Source: a virus. From it: a stretch of 25,500 bases of DNA. The first letter of the stretch is position 1, and every line of letters begins with the position of its first letter. Location of the stretch: positions 1-25,500 of IMG/VR virus record IMGVR_UViG_3300025413_000115. The stretch is one strand, 5' to 3'. The position numbers were made by a program, and so were the translations under genes. Under the pieces are notes generated by a model. The model saw only the letters and a list, made by a program, of their open reading frames with translations. It was not told the origin of the DNA and searched no databases. Positions 13,258 through 20,451 of this stretch are shown in pieces.

Positions 13258-15312
13258 TTATTGTCCTAAACGTTGTTTCTTCCAAGCCTGATATGCTGCT
13301 TCTTTGTTTGTATCTTCATAGGCTTTTGGTGCAGAAGTCACACCTTGATCTCGCTTGATAAGTCCTTTATCTGGACCTTCACCCAATTTTTGCAATTTAT
13401 TAAAGTATGCATCAGAGGCATCGCGGAATTCTTTACTTGCCTTAAATTGACCGAAGTTAATGTTTTCGCCTCTAGCAATTCTGTCATCATACATATTACG
13501 AACTTGGTTCTTGTATTCGTTTCTGGCTGCTAAATATTGCTGAGTTTTTCTGAGCATCTCTGGAGTGTTAGATGCAGAACCAATCATGTCTTGAAACATC
13601 TTACGCTCGTTATCAGAAATAGAACCTTGGCCAGTTGCAGACTGCGCAACTTCAAACGAGAAGTTTTGCAAAATCTGTTTGATCATTTGTCTATCTTGCA
13701 TGTCTTGCTTTGTAACACCGGGTCCAAGAGCTTGCATGGCGTCTTCAATATCTGCGCTAATGCCGCCCACTGGAGTTTGGATACCTTTAGAAAGAGCCTG
13801 TCCAATAGCTGATGTAACACCGGGCTTCATATACAAACCAACAACTTGCTGGTCTGGATTATTTTCAATCCGCTTAAGGGTTGTATCAAATTGCTTAATT
13901 AGTCGGCCTTGCTCAGCCATCTTCTCTCTATTAGTAGAATCTTCAAAAGATGTTTGAGACTTTTTGTTAGCCTCCATGTTAGCAATAATGTTTTGCTTTT
14001 GTTGCTCTTGTCCAACTTGTTGGTTTAACTGAGCTTGTTGGGCACTAACACTAGGTGCGGCACCAACTGGAGCAGCGGGCGCGGTTGGAGTTGTTTGAGC
14101 AGCTTGTGTTGGAGCAGCCTTTTGCAATTGCTGATTAAGCATATCGCGAACTTGTCCAACCGTCTTGCCTTGAATCTGAGGATTAGCTTCAATTTCTTTC
14201 TGTGACATAACAGAAGTAATTGGTGCATCAGCAGGAGCTGTAGCCAGTTTTGTATTGCCAGTAAACCAAACGATACGATGATTTAATTCACTTGGAGTTA
14301 AACCGGCGTCTTGTAGTTTCTTGCCGTTGATATCAAGCAAAGTCTTAGCTGCTGCAGTTTGCAATTCAGGATTAGATTTAAACTGTTCCCAAGAAACATC
14401 TTTCAATGCTGGGTTTTGTGCTTTGACTGTTTCAAACGTTGGTTGAGTCATGCCGTATAAACCAGCGGCGCTTGAAGTTGCAGATTGAGCCGCAGGGTTA
14501 TTGCCGCTTTCAATCTTAGCCGTTTTGCTTAATATTGTGCCTGCATCAGCTGGCGCTGTTGGAGGTTTAATCCCGGGCTGTTGACCGTAGCCACCAACAA
14601 TCGTACCACCACCAATATCGCGATAGTAACCAGAAGCCAAACCTTGCTTGTATTGCAATGGTGAAATGGTATCTGCAACAAAGCTGTTAGAGCTTGGGTC
14701 GTATTTTTGTACGTTGATAGTAGGTTTGTACATATCAGCGCCCATATTGATCTTAGACGCTTCTTTTAGGTTATCCTGATAGTACTTCATCGCGGCTTGA
14801 GGATCGCTTTGGCTCATGCGAATAACTTCGCGCCATACTTCTGGGTTAACCAATGATGGGCTCATGCCACCATAACCCATACCACCAGCGCCACCTACTC
14901 CGCCAGTCATACCAGCACCACCACCCATACCAGCCATAGCTTGGATCTGTGCACGAATGTTAGCGTTCTGTTGAGCGTTAGATTGCAACGTTGCCATTTG
15001 GGAACGCATATTCATGGTCTGCTCATCTTGCTTATCTTTTTGAGCTTCACGCAAAGCAAGCGCTTCAGATGGACCATTTACGCCACCAGCTGTCCAAGCC
15101 GTAGCGTCTTTTAAACCGCCCAAAAATTGACTCATTGGGCTAGTACGTTGACTAATTAAATTTTGCATATTCTCCAAAATAGACTTAGTCGATTCTGGAG
15201 TTAGGTTTGTTGCGCCCTTAGCTGCTACAGTACCTTTTGGTGACACTGCAACTTGAGCCCCGCCCAAACCACCAATTGGGGATTCTTGTTGATCTAGATC
15301 TTGATCAGCCAT
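13258..15312 (-). CDS. Virion-associated protein with lytic transglycosylase-like domain
   Basis: A 684-residue protein. A Gln/Ala-rich helical N-terminus is followed by a Gly-Met-rich linker (GMGGGAGMTGGVGGAGGMG near 127-145). At about 260-350 comes a lysozyme-like transglycosylase domain: KIESGNNP with the presumed catalytic Glu268, SAAGLYGMTQPTFE and HRIVWFTGNTKLA. Next is a Pro/Ala/Gln linker, then a long helical C-terminus. Such proteins ride in the virion and cut peptidoglycan locally when DNA is ejected. The start has GGAGGCGG upstream, placed within the end of the preceding gene. The usual Ser after the catalytic Glu is present (ES), supporting activity. Whether it is an internal ejection protein or a tail-tip protein cannot be decided. 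Confidence 0.85.
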   Translation of the reverse strand: MADQDLDQQESPIGGLGGAQVAVSPKGTVAAKGATNLTPESTKSILENMQNLISQRTSPMSQFLGGLKDATAWTAGGVNGPSEALALREAQKDKQDEQTMNMRSQMATLQSNAQQNANIRAQIQAMAGMGGGAGMTGGVGGAGGMGYGGMSPSLVNPEVWREVIRMSQSDPQAAMKYYQDNLKEASKINMGADMYKPTINVQKYDPSSNSFVADTISPLQYKQGLASGYYRDIGGGTIVGGYGQQPGIKPPTAPADAGTILSKTAKIESGNNPAAQSATSSAAGLYGMTQPTFETVKAQNPALKDVSWEQFKSNPELQTAAAKTLLDINGKKLQDAGLTPSELNHRIVWFTGNTKLATAPADAPITSVMSQKEIEANPQIQGKTVGQVRDMLNQQLQKAAPTQAAQTTPTAPAAPVGAAPSVSAQQAQLNQQVGQEQQKQNIIANMEANKKSQTSFEDSTNREKMAEQGRLIKQFDTTLKRIENNPDQQVVGLYMKPGVTSAIGQALSKGIQTPVGGISADIEDAMQALGPGVTKQDMQDRQMIKQILQNFSFEVAQSATGQGSISDNERKMFQDMIGSASNTPEMLRKTQQYLAARNEYKNQVRNMYDDRIARGENINFGQFKASKEFRDASDAYFNKLQKLGEGPDKGLIKRDQGVTSAPKAYEDTNKEAAYQAWKKQRLGQ

Positions 15313-15315
15313 TTA

Positions 15316-16290
15316 TTAACCGCCTCCGTAATTTAAGCAACCCGCTGGTAATCCTATGCAACCAGATGGTGTAGGAGTATTTACACAGCCGCTATAACAA
15401 CCGCTTTGGTCATTCTTACAAATAATTAAGTTACCACAAGGGGATTTGCAATATCCAGTGGTACTGCAACGGCTAAGAGCGCAACATAATAAATTGCCAC
15501 CGCTCTTAAATATACAAGACAAACCGCCTTTATAACCTAATTGCTTTAACAGTGAACAGGCGCCAGCAACACCACCTTGCAACGCACTTCCAACAGAACC
15601 TAGTTGGTTTAATGGGGATAACTGAGTTTGTGCGGTAGTTTTTCCGGGAACGCTCAATGCGTTAATTAAGTTTGCGTAGTTTCCAATTGGTTGGAATGGA
15701 GCGTTCATCTGTGCTGCGCCAGTTGTTAAACTAGATTGAACGCACTGAGCACCAAGATTACCTAATGCTTGTCCAGCGGACACGCCAGTCTGTTGGTTTT
15801 GTAATGCAGATTGCATTTGCTGAGCAGCTAATGTATCAAACGCATTTGCTCTAGCTTCGTCCATAGCTGTTTGGCCACGCAAGCTGCCAAAGTTACCAGA
15901 ACCAATTCCAGCAGCCATAGTAGGCGCTGTCATTTGTGGCAACAGTTGGCACAGCTGTTGACGCTGAGCAGCAAACAAACCGCCCATAGCAGTATTAGTA
16001 TTTGGGCTTACTTGTCCGGTTTGAGCACAAGTCATCCAAGGATTAGCCGCGCCAGAAGCAATTTGACCTACTGAAGATCTAGCTTGTGCAAAAGGATTAT
16101 TTGCGCCAGATAAAGTGTTTACAGCGTTTTGAGCTACAGTGCCACCAAACTGTGGTGCAGCAGCTTGTGCCGCGCCCGCTTGGTTAGCAATGTTTTGTTG
16201 AGCACCAGAATACCAACTTGGTAAAGTGGTTTCGGTAACCGCTGAGTTGGCTAAAAGATTATTTAAACCAGAAGAGCAAGATGTTGCCAT
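15316..16290 (-). CDS. Virion protein (ejection-type) with cysteine-rich C-terminus
   Basis: A 324-residue protein in two parts. Residues 1 to about 235 are Ala/Gln/Asn/Ser-rich and helical (TLPSWYSGAQQNIANQAG, NAVNTLSGANNPFAQARSS, ASGAANPW), a pattern seen in podovirus DNA-ejection proteins. The last 85 or so residues carry 12 cysteines, including LLCCALSRC, GYCKSPCGN, SGCYSGC and PSGCIGLPAGC, spaced like a disulfide-rich or metal-binding module. Four more cysteines are scattered before that. I know no phage family with this tail; the gene directly upstream also has a cysteine-rich segment. In the reducing cytoplasm the cysteines would be free or metal-bound; oxidation could occur after release. 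Function is inferred from composition and position. Confidence 0.75.
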   Translation of the reverse strand: MATSCSSGLNNLLANSAVTETTLPSWYSGAQQNIANQAGAAQAAAPQFGGTVAQNAVNTLSGANNPFAQARSSVGQIASGAANPWMTCAQTGQVSPNTNTAMGGLFAAQRQQLCQLLPQMTAPTMAAGIGSGNFGSLRGQTAMDEARANAFDTLAAQQMQSALQNQQTGVSAGQALGNLGAQCVQSSLTTGAAQMNAPFQPIGNYANLINALSVPGKTTAQTQLSPLNQLGSVGSALQGGVAGACSLLKQLGYKGGLSCIFKSGGNLLCCALSRCSTTGYCKSPCGNLIICKNDQSGCYSGCVNTPTPSGCIGLPAGCLNYGGG

Positions 16291-16291
16291 A

Positions 16292-17410
16292 TTATTTTAC
16301 TTTCTTTTTAGCTTCTAACAAATACCCAAGTGGGCCTTTGCTATCGGGGGGCAGTTGTTTTGCATCGTGACTATGTTTGTGTGCGCGAACTGTCTTTAAA
16401 AACTCATCTAAAATCTTAGCACCACTATCGTTGCTTCCATCACCAAGTCCAGATACTACATCTGCTGGAATAACAAACTCGCCGTTTGCTAACATGGCTG
16501 GAATAGAATCTGATGTGCCAGTACCACCACCTTTAACAAAGTGATGTAAACCGCCTTCACTAATAAACTCAGGTTTATGCTCAACAATCTTACCGCCGCA
16601 TTTTGCATGAGTCATAATAGATGGAGAGCCCTTTAAGGGATCCAACCCCATAGCGGGAGTATAAAAACCAAACGCGTGACCTTGATGAATATCTGGTTTG
16701 CTACCTTCAGCCATATGCTGAATCAATCCACCGTCCTTGGCATTTTCAATTTCTTGTTCGGCCATTGGTGTAATTGGAGCTTGGGAAATATTGTCTTGCC
16801 CAATGTTGTAGTTTTCACTAGGCAAAGCAACTTGATTGCCATGAACCATTACTGCAGCTGGTGTTGTAATAGCTGGGCCTTGAGCCATTCTATTAATACC
16901 TGCAGCAAGAGCACCCAAACCGCCAGCTAAACCAATGCAAGTTGCACCGCCAGAAGATGTGCCGCCAGTTGTTCCACCACCCATACCGGGAAGACCGCCT
17001 ACGCCGCCTTTACCGCCGGTAGGACCACCACCAATTACTTTACCAATTGTACAAGTAATACCGCCCGGAATTTTGGGAATCTTAGGAATCTTGGTTTTGC
17101 AAGAGCAGAGAGGTGGTTTTGTAGTAGGAGGTGTACAAGCAGGAGGTGTTTCGCAAGCAGGAGGCTGGCAAGCAGGAGGCTCGCAAGCAGGTGGTTGGCA
17201 AACAGGTGGTTCGCAAACAGGAGGCTGGCAAATAGATGGTTCGCAAATAGGGCTGCAAATAGGACCGCAACCTGTTGGACCGCAACTTAATGGGTTGCAA
17301 GGAATAAGGCAACTAACACCGGGGACGCAGTTAAAGGTGCATCCTAAGACGCAACTAACTCCCGGTATACATCCTATTACACATGTTGCTACGCAAACAG
17401 CACCGCCCAT
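16292..17410 (-). CDS. Virion-type protein with Cys-Pro repeat N-terminus
   Basis: A 372-residue protein. The first 104 residues contain 21 cysteines at 4-6 residue spacing. They open with twin CIPGVSC/CVPGVSC units and run into a Cys-Pro repeat of CQPPVCEPP type (about 56-92). A Gly-rich linker (GGGPTGGKGGVGGLPGMGGG) follows. The C-terminal third holds GGGTGTSDSIPAMLANGEFV and IPADVVSGLG, a motif I know from phage tape-measure and internal virion proteins, and a Lys-rich end. So the C-terminus is virion-like while the N-terminus is unlike any phage domain I recognise. The repeat is encoded by six 15-bp DNA units. Disulfide bonding, metal binding or proline modification are all open possibilities. 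Confidence 0.78.
   Translation of the reverse strand: MGGAVCVATCVIGCIPGVSCVLGCTFNCVPGVSCLIPCNPLSCGPTGCGPICSPICEPSICQPPVCEPPVCQPPACEPPACQPPACETPPACTPPTTKPPLCSCKTKIPKIPKIPGGITCTIGKVIGGGPTGGKGGVGGLPGMGGGTTGGTSSGGATCIGLAGGLGALAAGINRMAQGPAITTPAAVMVHGNQVALPSENYNIGQDNISQAPITPMAEQEIENAKDGGLIQHMAEGSKPDIHQGHAFGFYTPAMGLDPLKGSPSIMTHAKCGGKIVEHKPEFISEGGLHHFVKGGGTGTSDSIPAMLANGEFVIPADVVSGLGDGSNDSGAKILDEFLKTVRAHKHSHDAKQLPPDSKGPLGYLLEAKKKVK
17157..17246. repeat. Six tandem 15-bp units encoding the Cys-Pro repeat
   Basis: Six imperfect 15-bp units (first unit gcaggaggctggcaa on the plus strand) run without gaps, each encoding C-Q/E-P-P-V/A on the minus strand. Units alternate between ggcaa and cgcaa endings, so a 30-bp higher-order period is visible (Gln then Glu). 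Expansion by unequal recombination or slippage is the likely origin. Confidence 0.85.
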
Positions 17411-17413
17411 AAA

Positions 17414-17866
17414 TTACTCCATCACCATTGAATAGATATTTTCAAAATAATTAGCACCTAGCCGTTTTAAAATTGGGCTGTAGTCCATAAAAGGTTTAAC
17501 ATGAAACATGATTCGTTGTGGTTGTCTTTTTTTAATTTCCTCAACAGACCACTTAATAAACTTTACACCTAGCATGCCTTTACGATAATTTGGACTAATA
17601 TACAAAACATCCGAATTAGCGGTAAGACTGCTTTTATAGTGTATATGATTTACAACAAACCATAAACTATATCCAATTAATTTACCGTCATCACGAATAG
17701 TGTGAATCTCTAACGAATTTTGGTTGTACAAATTGTTATATCGTTTAAGGTCTGGATCCAAAGCAATAACGTCTGTACGTTCTGCTATCTCTTCATAATG
17801 CTTTTGAAACAAATCCATCGCTTCTTGTGTAAAAGGCTCTGGCGCCTCTTTTTGAAAAGTAATCAT
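17414..17866 (-). CDS. GNAT-like acetyltransferase
   Basis: A 150-residue protein with the order of strands and helices of a GNAT acetyltransferase: an N-terminal helix, the strand-turn HTIRDDGKLIGYSLWFVV (55-72), then DVLYISPNYRKGMLGVKFIK (86-105), corresponding to motif A with a degenerate acetyl-CoA loop (YRKGMLG), a helix and KRLGANYFENIYSMVM at the end. Similar short GNATs are frequent near phage virion genes; the substrate is unknown. Its start overlaps the stop of the upstream cupin gene (ATGA), so it belongs to the accessory cassette. The non-canonical loop leaves some doubt about catalysis. Confidence 0.78.
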   Translation of the reverse strand: MITFQKEAPEPFTQEAMDLFQKHYEEIAERTDVIALDPDLKRYNNLYNQNSLEIHTIRDDGKLIGYSLWFVVNHIHYKSSLTANSDVLYISPNYRKGMLGVKFIKWSVEEIKKRQPQRIMFHVKPFMDYSPILKRLGANYFENIYSMVME

Positions 17867-18342
17867 TTGTTTAATATCTCTGCGTGTACTTCACCAACAG
17901 GTTCACCTTCCCAATTGGTTGTTACGGATATTGGAAACTTATCTTTCCAATGTTCAAAACTTAAAAACGCACCGCCTTCTTTACCAATTAAAAGCCAGTG
18001 AGGTATTCCATCTGGCGAACTAACTGTTTTTCCAAACAGTGCATGCGCTCCGTTATCTTTGGCATACTGCCATTGAGACGCATCGGGGTTGTCTCTTCCC
18101 TCTAGATTAAACTGAATATTACCAGTTAAATATACAAAGGCAGAATCAACACCGGGGTGTGTATGTTTTGGGGAAGTGCTGTGTGGTTCTGTAATGTACA
18201 GCTCCACTTGAAACTGACCTTCTCTAAACAAACACAAAGACATTGCGTTATCGGTATAGAAAACCGGATTTTCAAAAGGTGGTCGTAACGGAAAACCTTT
18301 TTTGCAATACCAGTCTCTAAACTCTTCAACCGTTTGCCACAT
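17863..18342 (-). CDS. Cupin-fold protein, paralogue B
   Basis: A 159-residue single-domain cupin. Motif 1 is SPKHTHPGV with His60 and His62, then VYLTGNIQF; motif 2 is around PHWLLIGKEGGAFLSFEHWK. It is a clear paralogue of the gene just upstream: both share FRDWY/FKDWW, LRPPF, LCLFREGQFQVELY/LCLYREGQYQVELY and HWKDK. I chose ATG 18342 because the two proteins then align without gaps from residue 1 to the HxH, and GAGGC lies just upstream; an ATG at 18366 would add 8 residues. Cupins bind metals or small ligands and include isomerases and dioxygenases; the substrate is unknown. Confidence 0.8.
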   Translation of the reverse strand: MWQTVEEFRDWYCKKGFPLRPPFENPVFYTDNAMSLCLFREGQFQVELYITEPHSTSPKHTHPGVDSAFVYLTGNIQFNLEGRDNPDASQWQYAKDNGAHALFGKTVSSPDGIPHWLLIGKEGGAFLSFEHWKDKFPISVTTNWEGEPVGEVHAEILNK

Positions 18343-18826
18343 GACTTGCCTCGATGGTTTTGGCATGTTGGCTGCCTACTAATTCACCTTCCCAGTGCGT
18401 TGTTACTGACACAGGGTCTTTGTCTTTCCAATGTTCAAATATCAAAAACGCACCGCCAGTATTACCTATGCGTAATGCGTGTTCTTTATTGCCATCATTA
18501 ACTTCTATGCCTTTACCTAAAAGCATATGTGCGCCATTTTCTTTAGGTTTTTGATACTGGGACAAATCAACAAATTCGCCGTTATCTTTTGTAAACTCTA
18601 AATTACCGGTCAAGTACATTGATACTGACTCAACGCCCGGATGCTTATGCATTGGTGATTGCGTGTTTGGCTTACAAACATACAACTCCACTTGATACTG
18701 GCCTTCACGATAAAGGCATAATGCGTATGCTATATCGGTAGTGTGGATTGGGTTTTTAAAAGGTGGCCGTAATGGTCGACCTGCTTTTAGCCACCAATCT
18801 TTAAATTGTTCAACATTATTATACAT
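18326..18826 (-). CDS. Cupin-fold protein, paralogue A
   Basis: A 166-residue cupin with SPMHKHPGV (His60, His62) and MYLTGNLEF as motif 1 and a second half ending in GGAFLIFEHWKDKDPVSVTT. It pairs with the paralogue downstream, overlapping it by 17 bases. The HxH and a following Glu66 (VESVSMYLTG) fit a metal site; paralogue B has Asp at that place, so the two may differ in metal or substrate. Both lie in the operon headed by a 2OG-Fe(II) oxygenase. Role unknown; a sugar- or amino-acid-modifying enzyme pair is possible. Confidence 0.8.
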   Translation of the reverse strand: MYNNVEQFKDWWLKAGRPLRPPFKNPIHTTDIAYALCLYREGQYQVELYVCKPNTQSPMHKHPGVESVSMYLTGNLEFTKDNGEFVDLSQYQKPKENGAHMLLGKGIEVNDGNKEHALRIGNTGGAFLIFEHWKDKDPVSVTTHWEGELVGSQHAKTIEASHVANG

Positions 18827-19181
18827 AGGCCATTAATTTATGATTTGGCATATCGGAATGTCTGAATCTAATTCCAAGTGAATCCAAAGCATGCATTATA
18901 CGCTGGCTCTCGTTATTTGTGTAAATTGTGTGTACACCTTCTTGCTTTAATTCATCTAACAAAGCGCTGATAGAATGTAGCGTAACCAATGGTGAATCTT
19001 GTGTGACAAAATGTACTTGTGCTGCATGACCGCCCAACGGCCTAACAAACATCAACGTATCACCCATTTGTTTAGTTTTAGTTCCGGGTGCGTCTAAATG
19101 TTGGCTCAATCGATGCGCTATATGATGCGGGTTTAAACCAGCTTCATTCGTAGTCTTTTGAATTATTTCATGTGGGGTCAT
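18819..19181 (-). CDS. Conserved-type hypothetical protein
   Basis: A 120-residue protein with a helical N-terminus (MTPHEIIQKTTNEAGLNPHH), a beta segment (DTLMFVRPLGGHAAQVHFVT) and a Rossmann-like or GNAT-like alternation afterwards (VHTIYTNNESQRIMHALDSL, then IRFRHSDMPNHKLMAYV). The end, with a strand, a helix and an 'I-R-F ... H-K-L-M' pair, resembles the C-terminal half of a GNAT fold, but I cannot find an acetyl-CoA loop. Treat as unknown. It overlaps the cupin start by 8 bases and the next gene by ATGA, so it is part of the cassette. Confidence 0.65.
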   Translation of the reverse strand: MTPHEIIQKTTNEAGLNPHHIAHRLSQHLDAPGTKTKQMGDTLMFVRPLGGHAAQVHFVTQDSPLVTLHSISALLDELKQEGVHTIYTNNESQRIMHALDSLGIRFRHSDMPNHKLMAYV

Positions 19182-19456
19182 GGTTTACACACCTGTGTAG
19201 CATCATAAGTTGTTAATGTTTCTTGCACCGGTTTAATAATGGCAGTAGATGTTTCTTTATCAATTTCTAAGCTACCAAAACAGCACAAGTTCCAATCTTC
19301 ACCATTAGCAGCTTGTTCACTATACGATGGAACATGAAGCTGAAAGTGTTTAAATAAATATTCTTGGTCACCTTCAAACACGCGCCAAGCGTGATCTTTG
19401 GTTCCGCGTCCCGGCGTACCGCGACTTTTGTTAAAGCGAATCAAATACTTTTTCAT
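19178..19456 (-). CDS. Conserved-type small phage protein, function unknown
   Basis: A 92-residue protein beginning MKKYLIRFNKSRG, then HAWRVFEGDQEYLFKHFQLH, DWNLCCFGSLEIDKETSTAI. I recognise this pattern from small uncharacterised proteins of aquatic phages, in particular cyanophages, but no function is known to me. It is probably beta-rich. The start overlaps the oxygenase stop and the stop overlaps the next start (ATGA both times), so all three are coupled. Confidence 0.7.
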   Translation of the reverse strand: MKKYLIRFNKSRGTPGRGTKDHAWRVFEGDQEYLFKHFQLHVPSYSEQAANGEDWNLCCFGSLEIDKETSTAIIKPVQETLTTYDATQVCKP

Positions 19457-20112
19457 ACAACAATTGGCGCTTTAATTTTTTTCTTATTAGCTATCTCAGC
19501 AGGTTTTACACTAATATTAAAATGAATAAACTTAAACGGATCGTTAGACGCATTTCTTGTTAAAGAATGTGGCAACCAAGAATTTGTAATAAACAAACCA
19601 CCGCGCTTTGGTGCAAATACAATTCCTGATGTTGCGTCTGTTACTTTAGTTGTATCTTCTTCTTGCAAACTGATTTGGCGTTTGCCTAATCTTGGATCAT
19701 GAATAATCAACTTAGGGCAATTTTCTGGACATTCTAAAAAGAAAAATCCAACTAACTGCGCATTGTCATTATGAATATGCTCTTCCATAGAACCATATTT
19801 ATAATGCTGCTGTCCCCACATTGAATGAAAAAAAGTAACTTTATTGTCCATATCGTAGCCTTGGGTTTTTAAAATGTTCCAAGCAGTACTGACAATGTAT
19901 TTACCAACTTCTTGCATCCGTGGATCAAAAACCATATTCTTGGTCATGATAGATGGATACAAATCATTCATCTTGCAATGTTCTTTAATGTACTCATCAA
20001 ACACTATTAAAGCCTCTTCGACAAATTCTGGCTTTTCTATATAGTAAACAGGGCTTGCAAAATAGCCGTCGGTTTGCAGAACGTCTTGCACGTTCTTTGT
20101 GGATTCGTCCAT
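19453..20112 (-). CDS. 2OG-Fe(II) oxygenase
   Basis: A 219-residue non-haem iron oxygenase of the type often annotated 'putative 2OG-Fe(II) oxygenase' in phages. The iron triad is H114-x-D116 in EEHIHNDNAQ and His182 in WLPHSLTRN, with the double-stranded beta-helix strands around LVGFFFLECPE, IVFAPKRGGLFITNS and KFIHFNI. Such enzymes hydroxylate proteins (including prolines), nucleobases or small molecules; the target here is unknown. It is the first gene after promoter-like copy 3, so the six-gene cassette can be expressed apart from the tail genes. The Cys-Pro repeat protein encoded downstream would be an attractive prolyl substrate, but that is speculation. Confidence 0.88.
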   Translation of the reverse strand: MDESTKNVQDVLQTDGYFASPVYYIEKPEFVEEALIVFDEYIKEHCKMNDLYPSIMTKNMVFDPRMQEVGKYIVSTAWNILKTQGYDMDNKVTFFHSMWGQQHYKYGSMEEHIHNDNAQLVGFFFLECPENCPKLIIHDPRLGKRQISLQEEDTTKVTDATSGIVFAPKRGGLFITNSWLPHSLTRNASNDPFKFIHFNISVKPAEIANKKKIKAPIVV

Positions 20113-20134
20113 ATTGACCTAAAGTGGAGTTAAT

Positions 20135-20179
20135 GATACCTACATATACTAATGCAAATATAACACGTTTTCCGCCCTA
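20135..20179 (-). promoter_or_regulatory. Repeated promoter-like element, copy 3
   Basis: Third copy, on the minus strand. TAGGGCGG (its GGCGG at 20176-20172) is followed 18 bases on by TTTGCATTAGTAT (20158-20146) and ATGTAGGTATC. It sits just after the stop codon of the gene ending at 20182 and 23 bases before the oxygenase ATG. The A-run after GGCGG replaces the T-run of copies 1 and 2, so only the box and core are shared. Confidence 0.62.
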
Positions 20180-20181
20180 AA

Positions 20182-20451
20182 TCAATAACTTGGACCATTA
20201 ATAATTAACGTAAATTCGTTAGCCCAATCCTGCCAATTTTCAAAACCTTCCGGACTTGGAACTGGAAAAGTCTCAAAAGCGGCCATGCTGGACATTTGCT
20301 GTGCGGCTTTTTTCCATTCTAGTTCTGGTGAAAACATGACGTTTTGACTACCGAAGTAAATAGCCATATTGCCATTCCAATCTTCCCAAGACATGTGGTC
20401 TGGTACACATGGAAAAAACTGGCTGACCGAAATTCGTTTAGGGGCGCTCAT
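20182..20451 (-). CDS. Small conserved-type phage protein
   Basis: An 89-residue protein with ISVSQFFPCVPDHMSWEDWN, GNMAIYFGSQNV, and a C-terminal GFENWQDWANEFTLIINGPS. I recognise this Trp-rich arrangement from small proteins encoded right behind gp10-like hub genes in aquatic podoviruses; a virion-associated role is likely but unproven. I prefer ATG 20451 (GAG 7 bases upstream) over the GTG one codon before. It overlaps the end of the hub gene by 14 bases and is followed by promoter-like copy 3. Confidence 0.72.
   Translation of the reverse strand: MSAPKRISVSQFFPCVPDHMSWEDWNGNMAIYFGSQNVMFSPELEWKKAAQQMSSMAAFETFPVPSPEGFENWQDWANEFTLIINGPSY

Noticed and set aside
13273-13957. Three plus-strand open frames of about 90 codons opposite the transglycosylase gene
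   Set aside because: All lie within an intact 684-codon minus-strand gene with a recognisable catalytic domain and lack supporting signals.
17135-17246. Short repeats resembling a CRISPR array
   Set aside because: Units are 15 bp, contiguous without spacers and coding; they are an internal protein repeat.
16935-17435. A long plus-strand open frame of Gly/Gln/Pro repeats opposite the Cys-Pro gene
   Set aside because: It is the antisense shadow of the repeat; no ribosome binding site, and the surrounding genes are all on the minus strand in tight order.
18889-18900. TGCATTATACG resembling the promoter core
   Set aside because: Only the first seven bases agree with the core, it has no upstream GGCRG box, and it lies inside a coding region.
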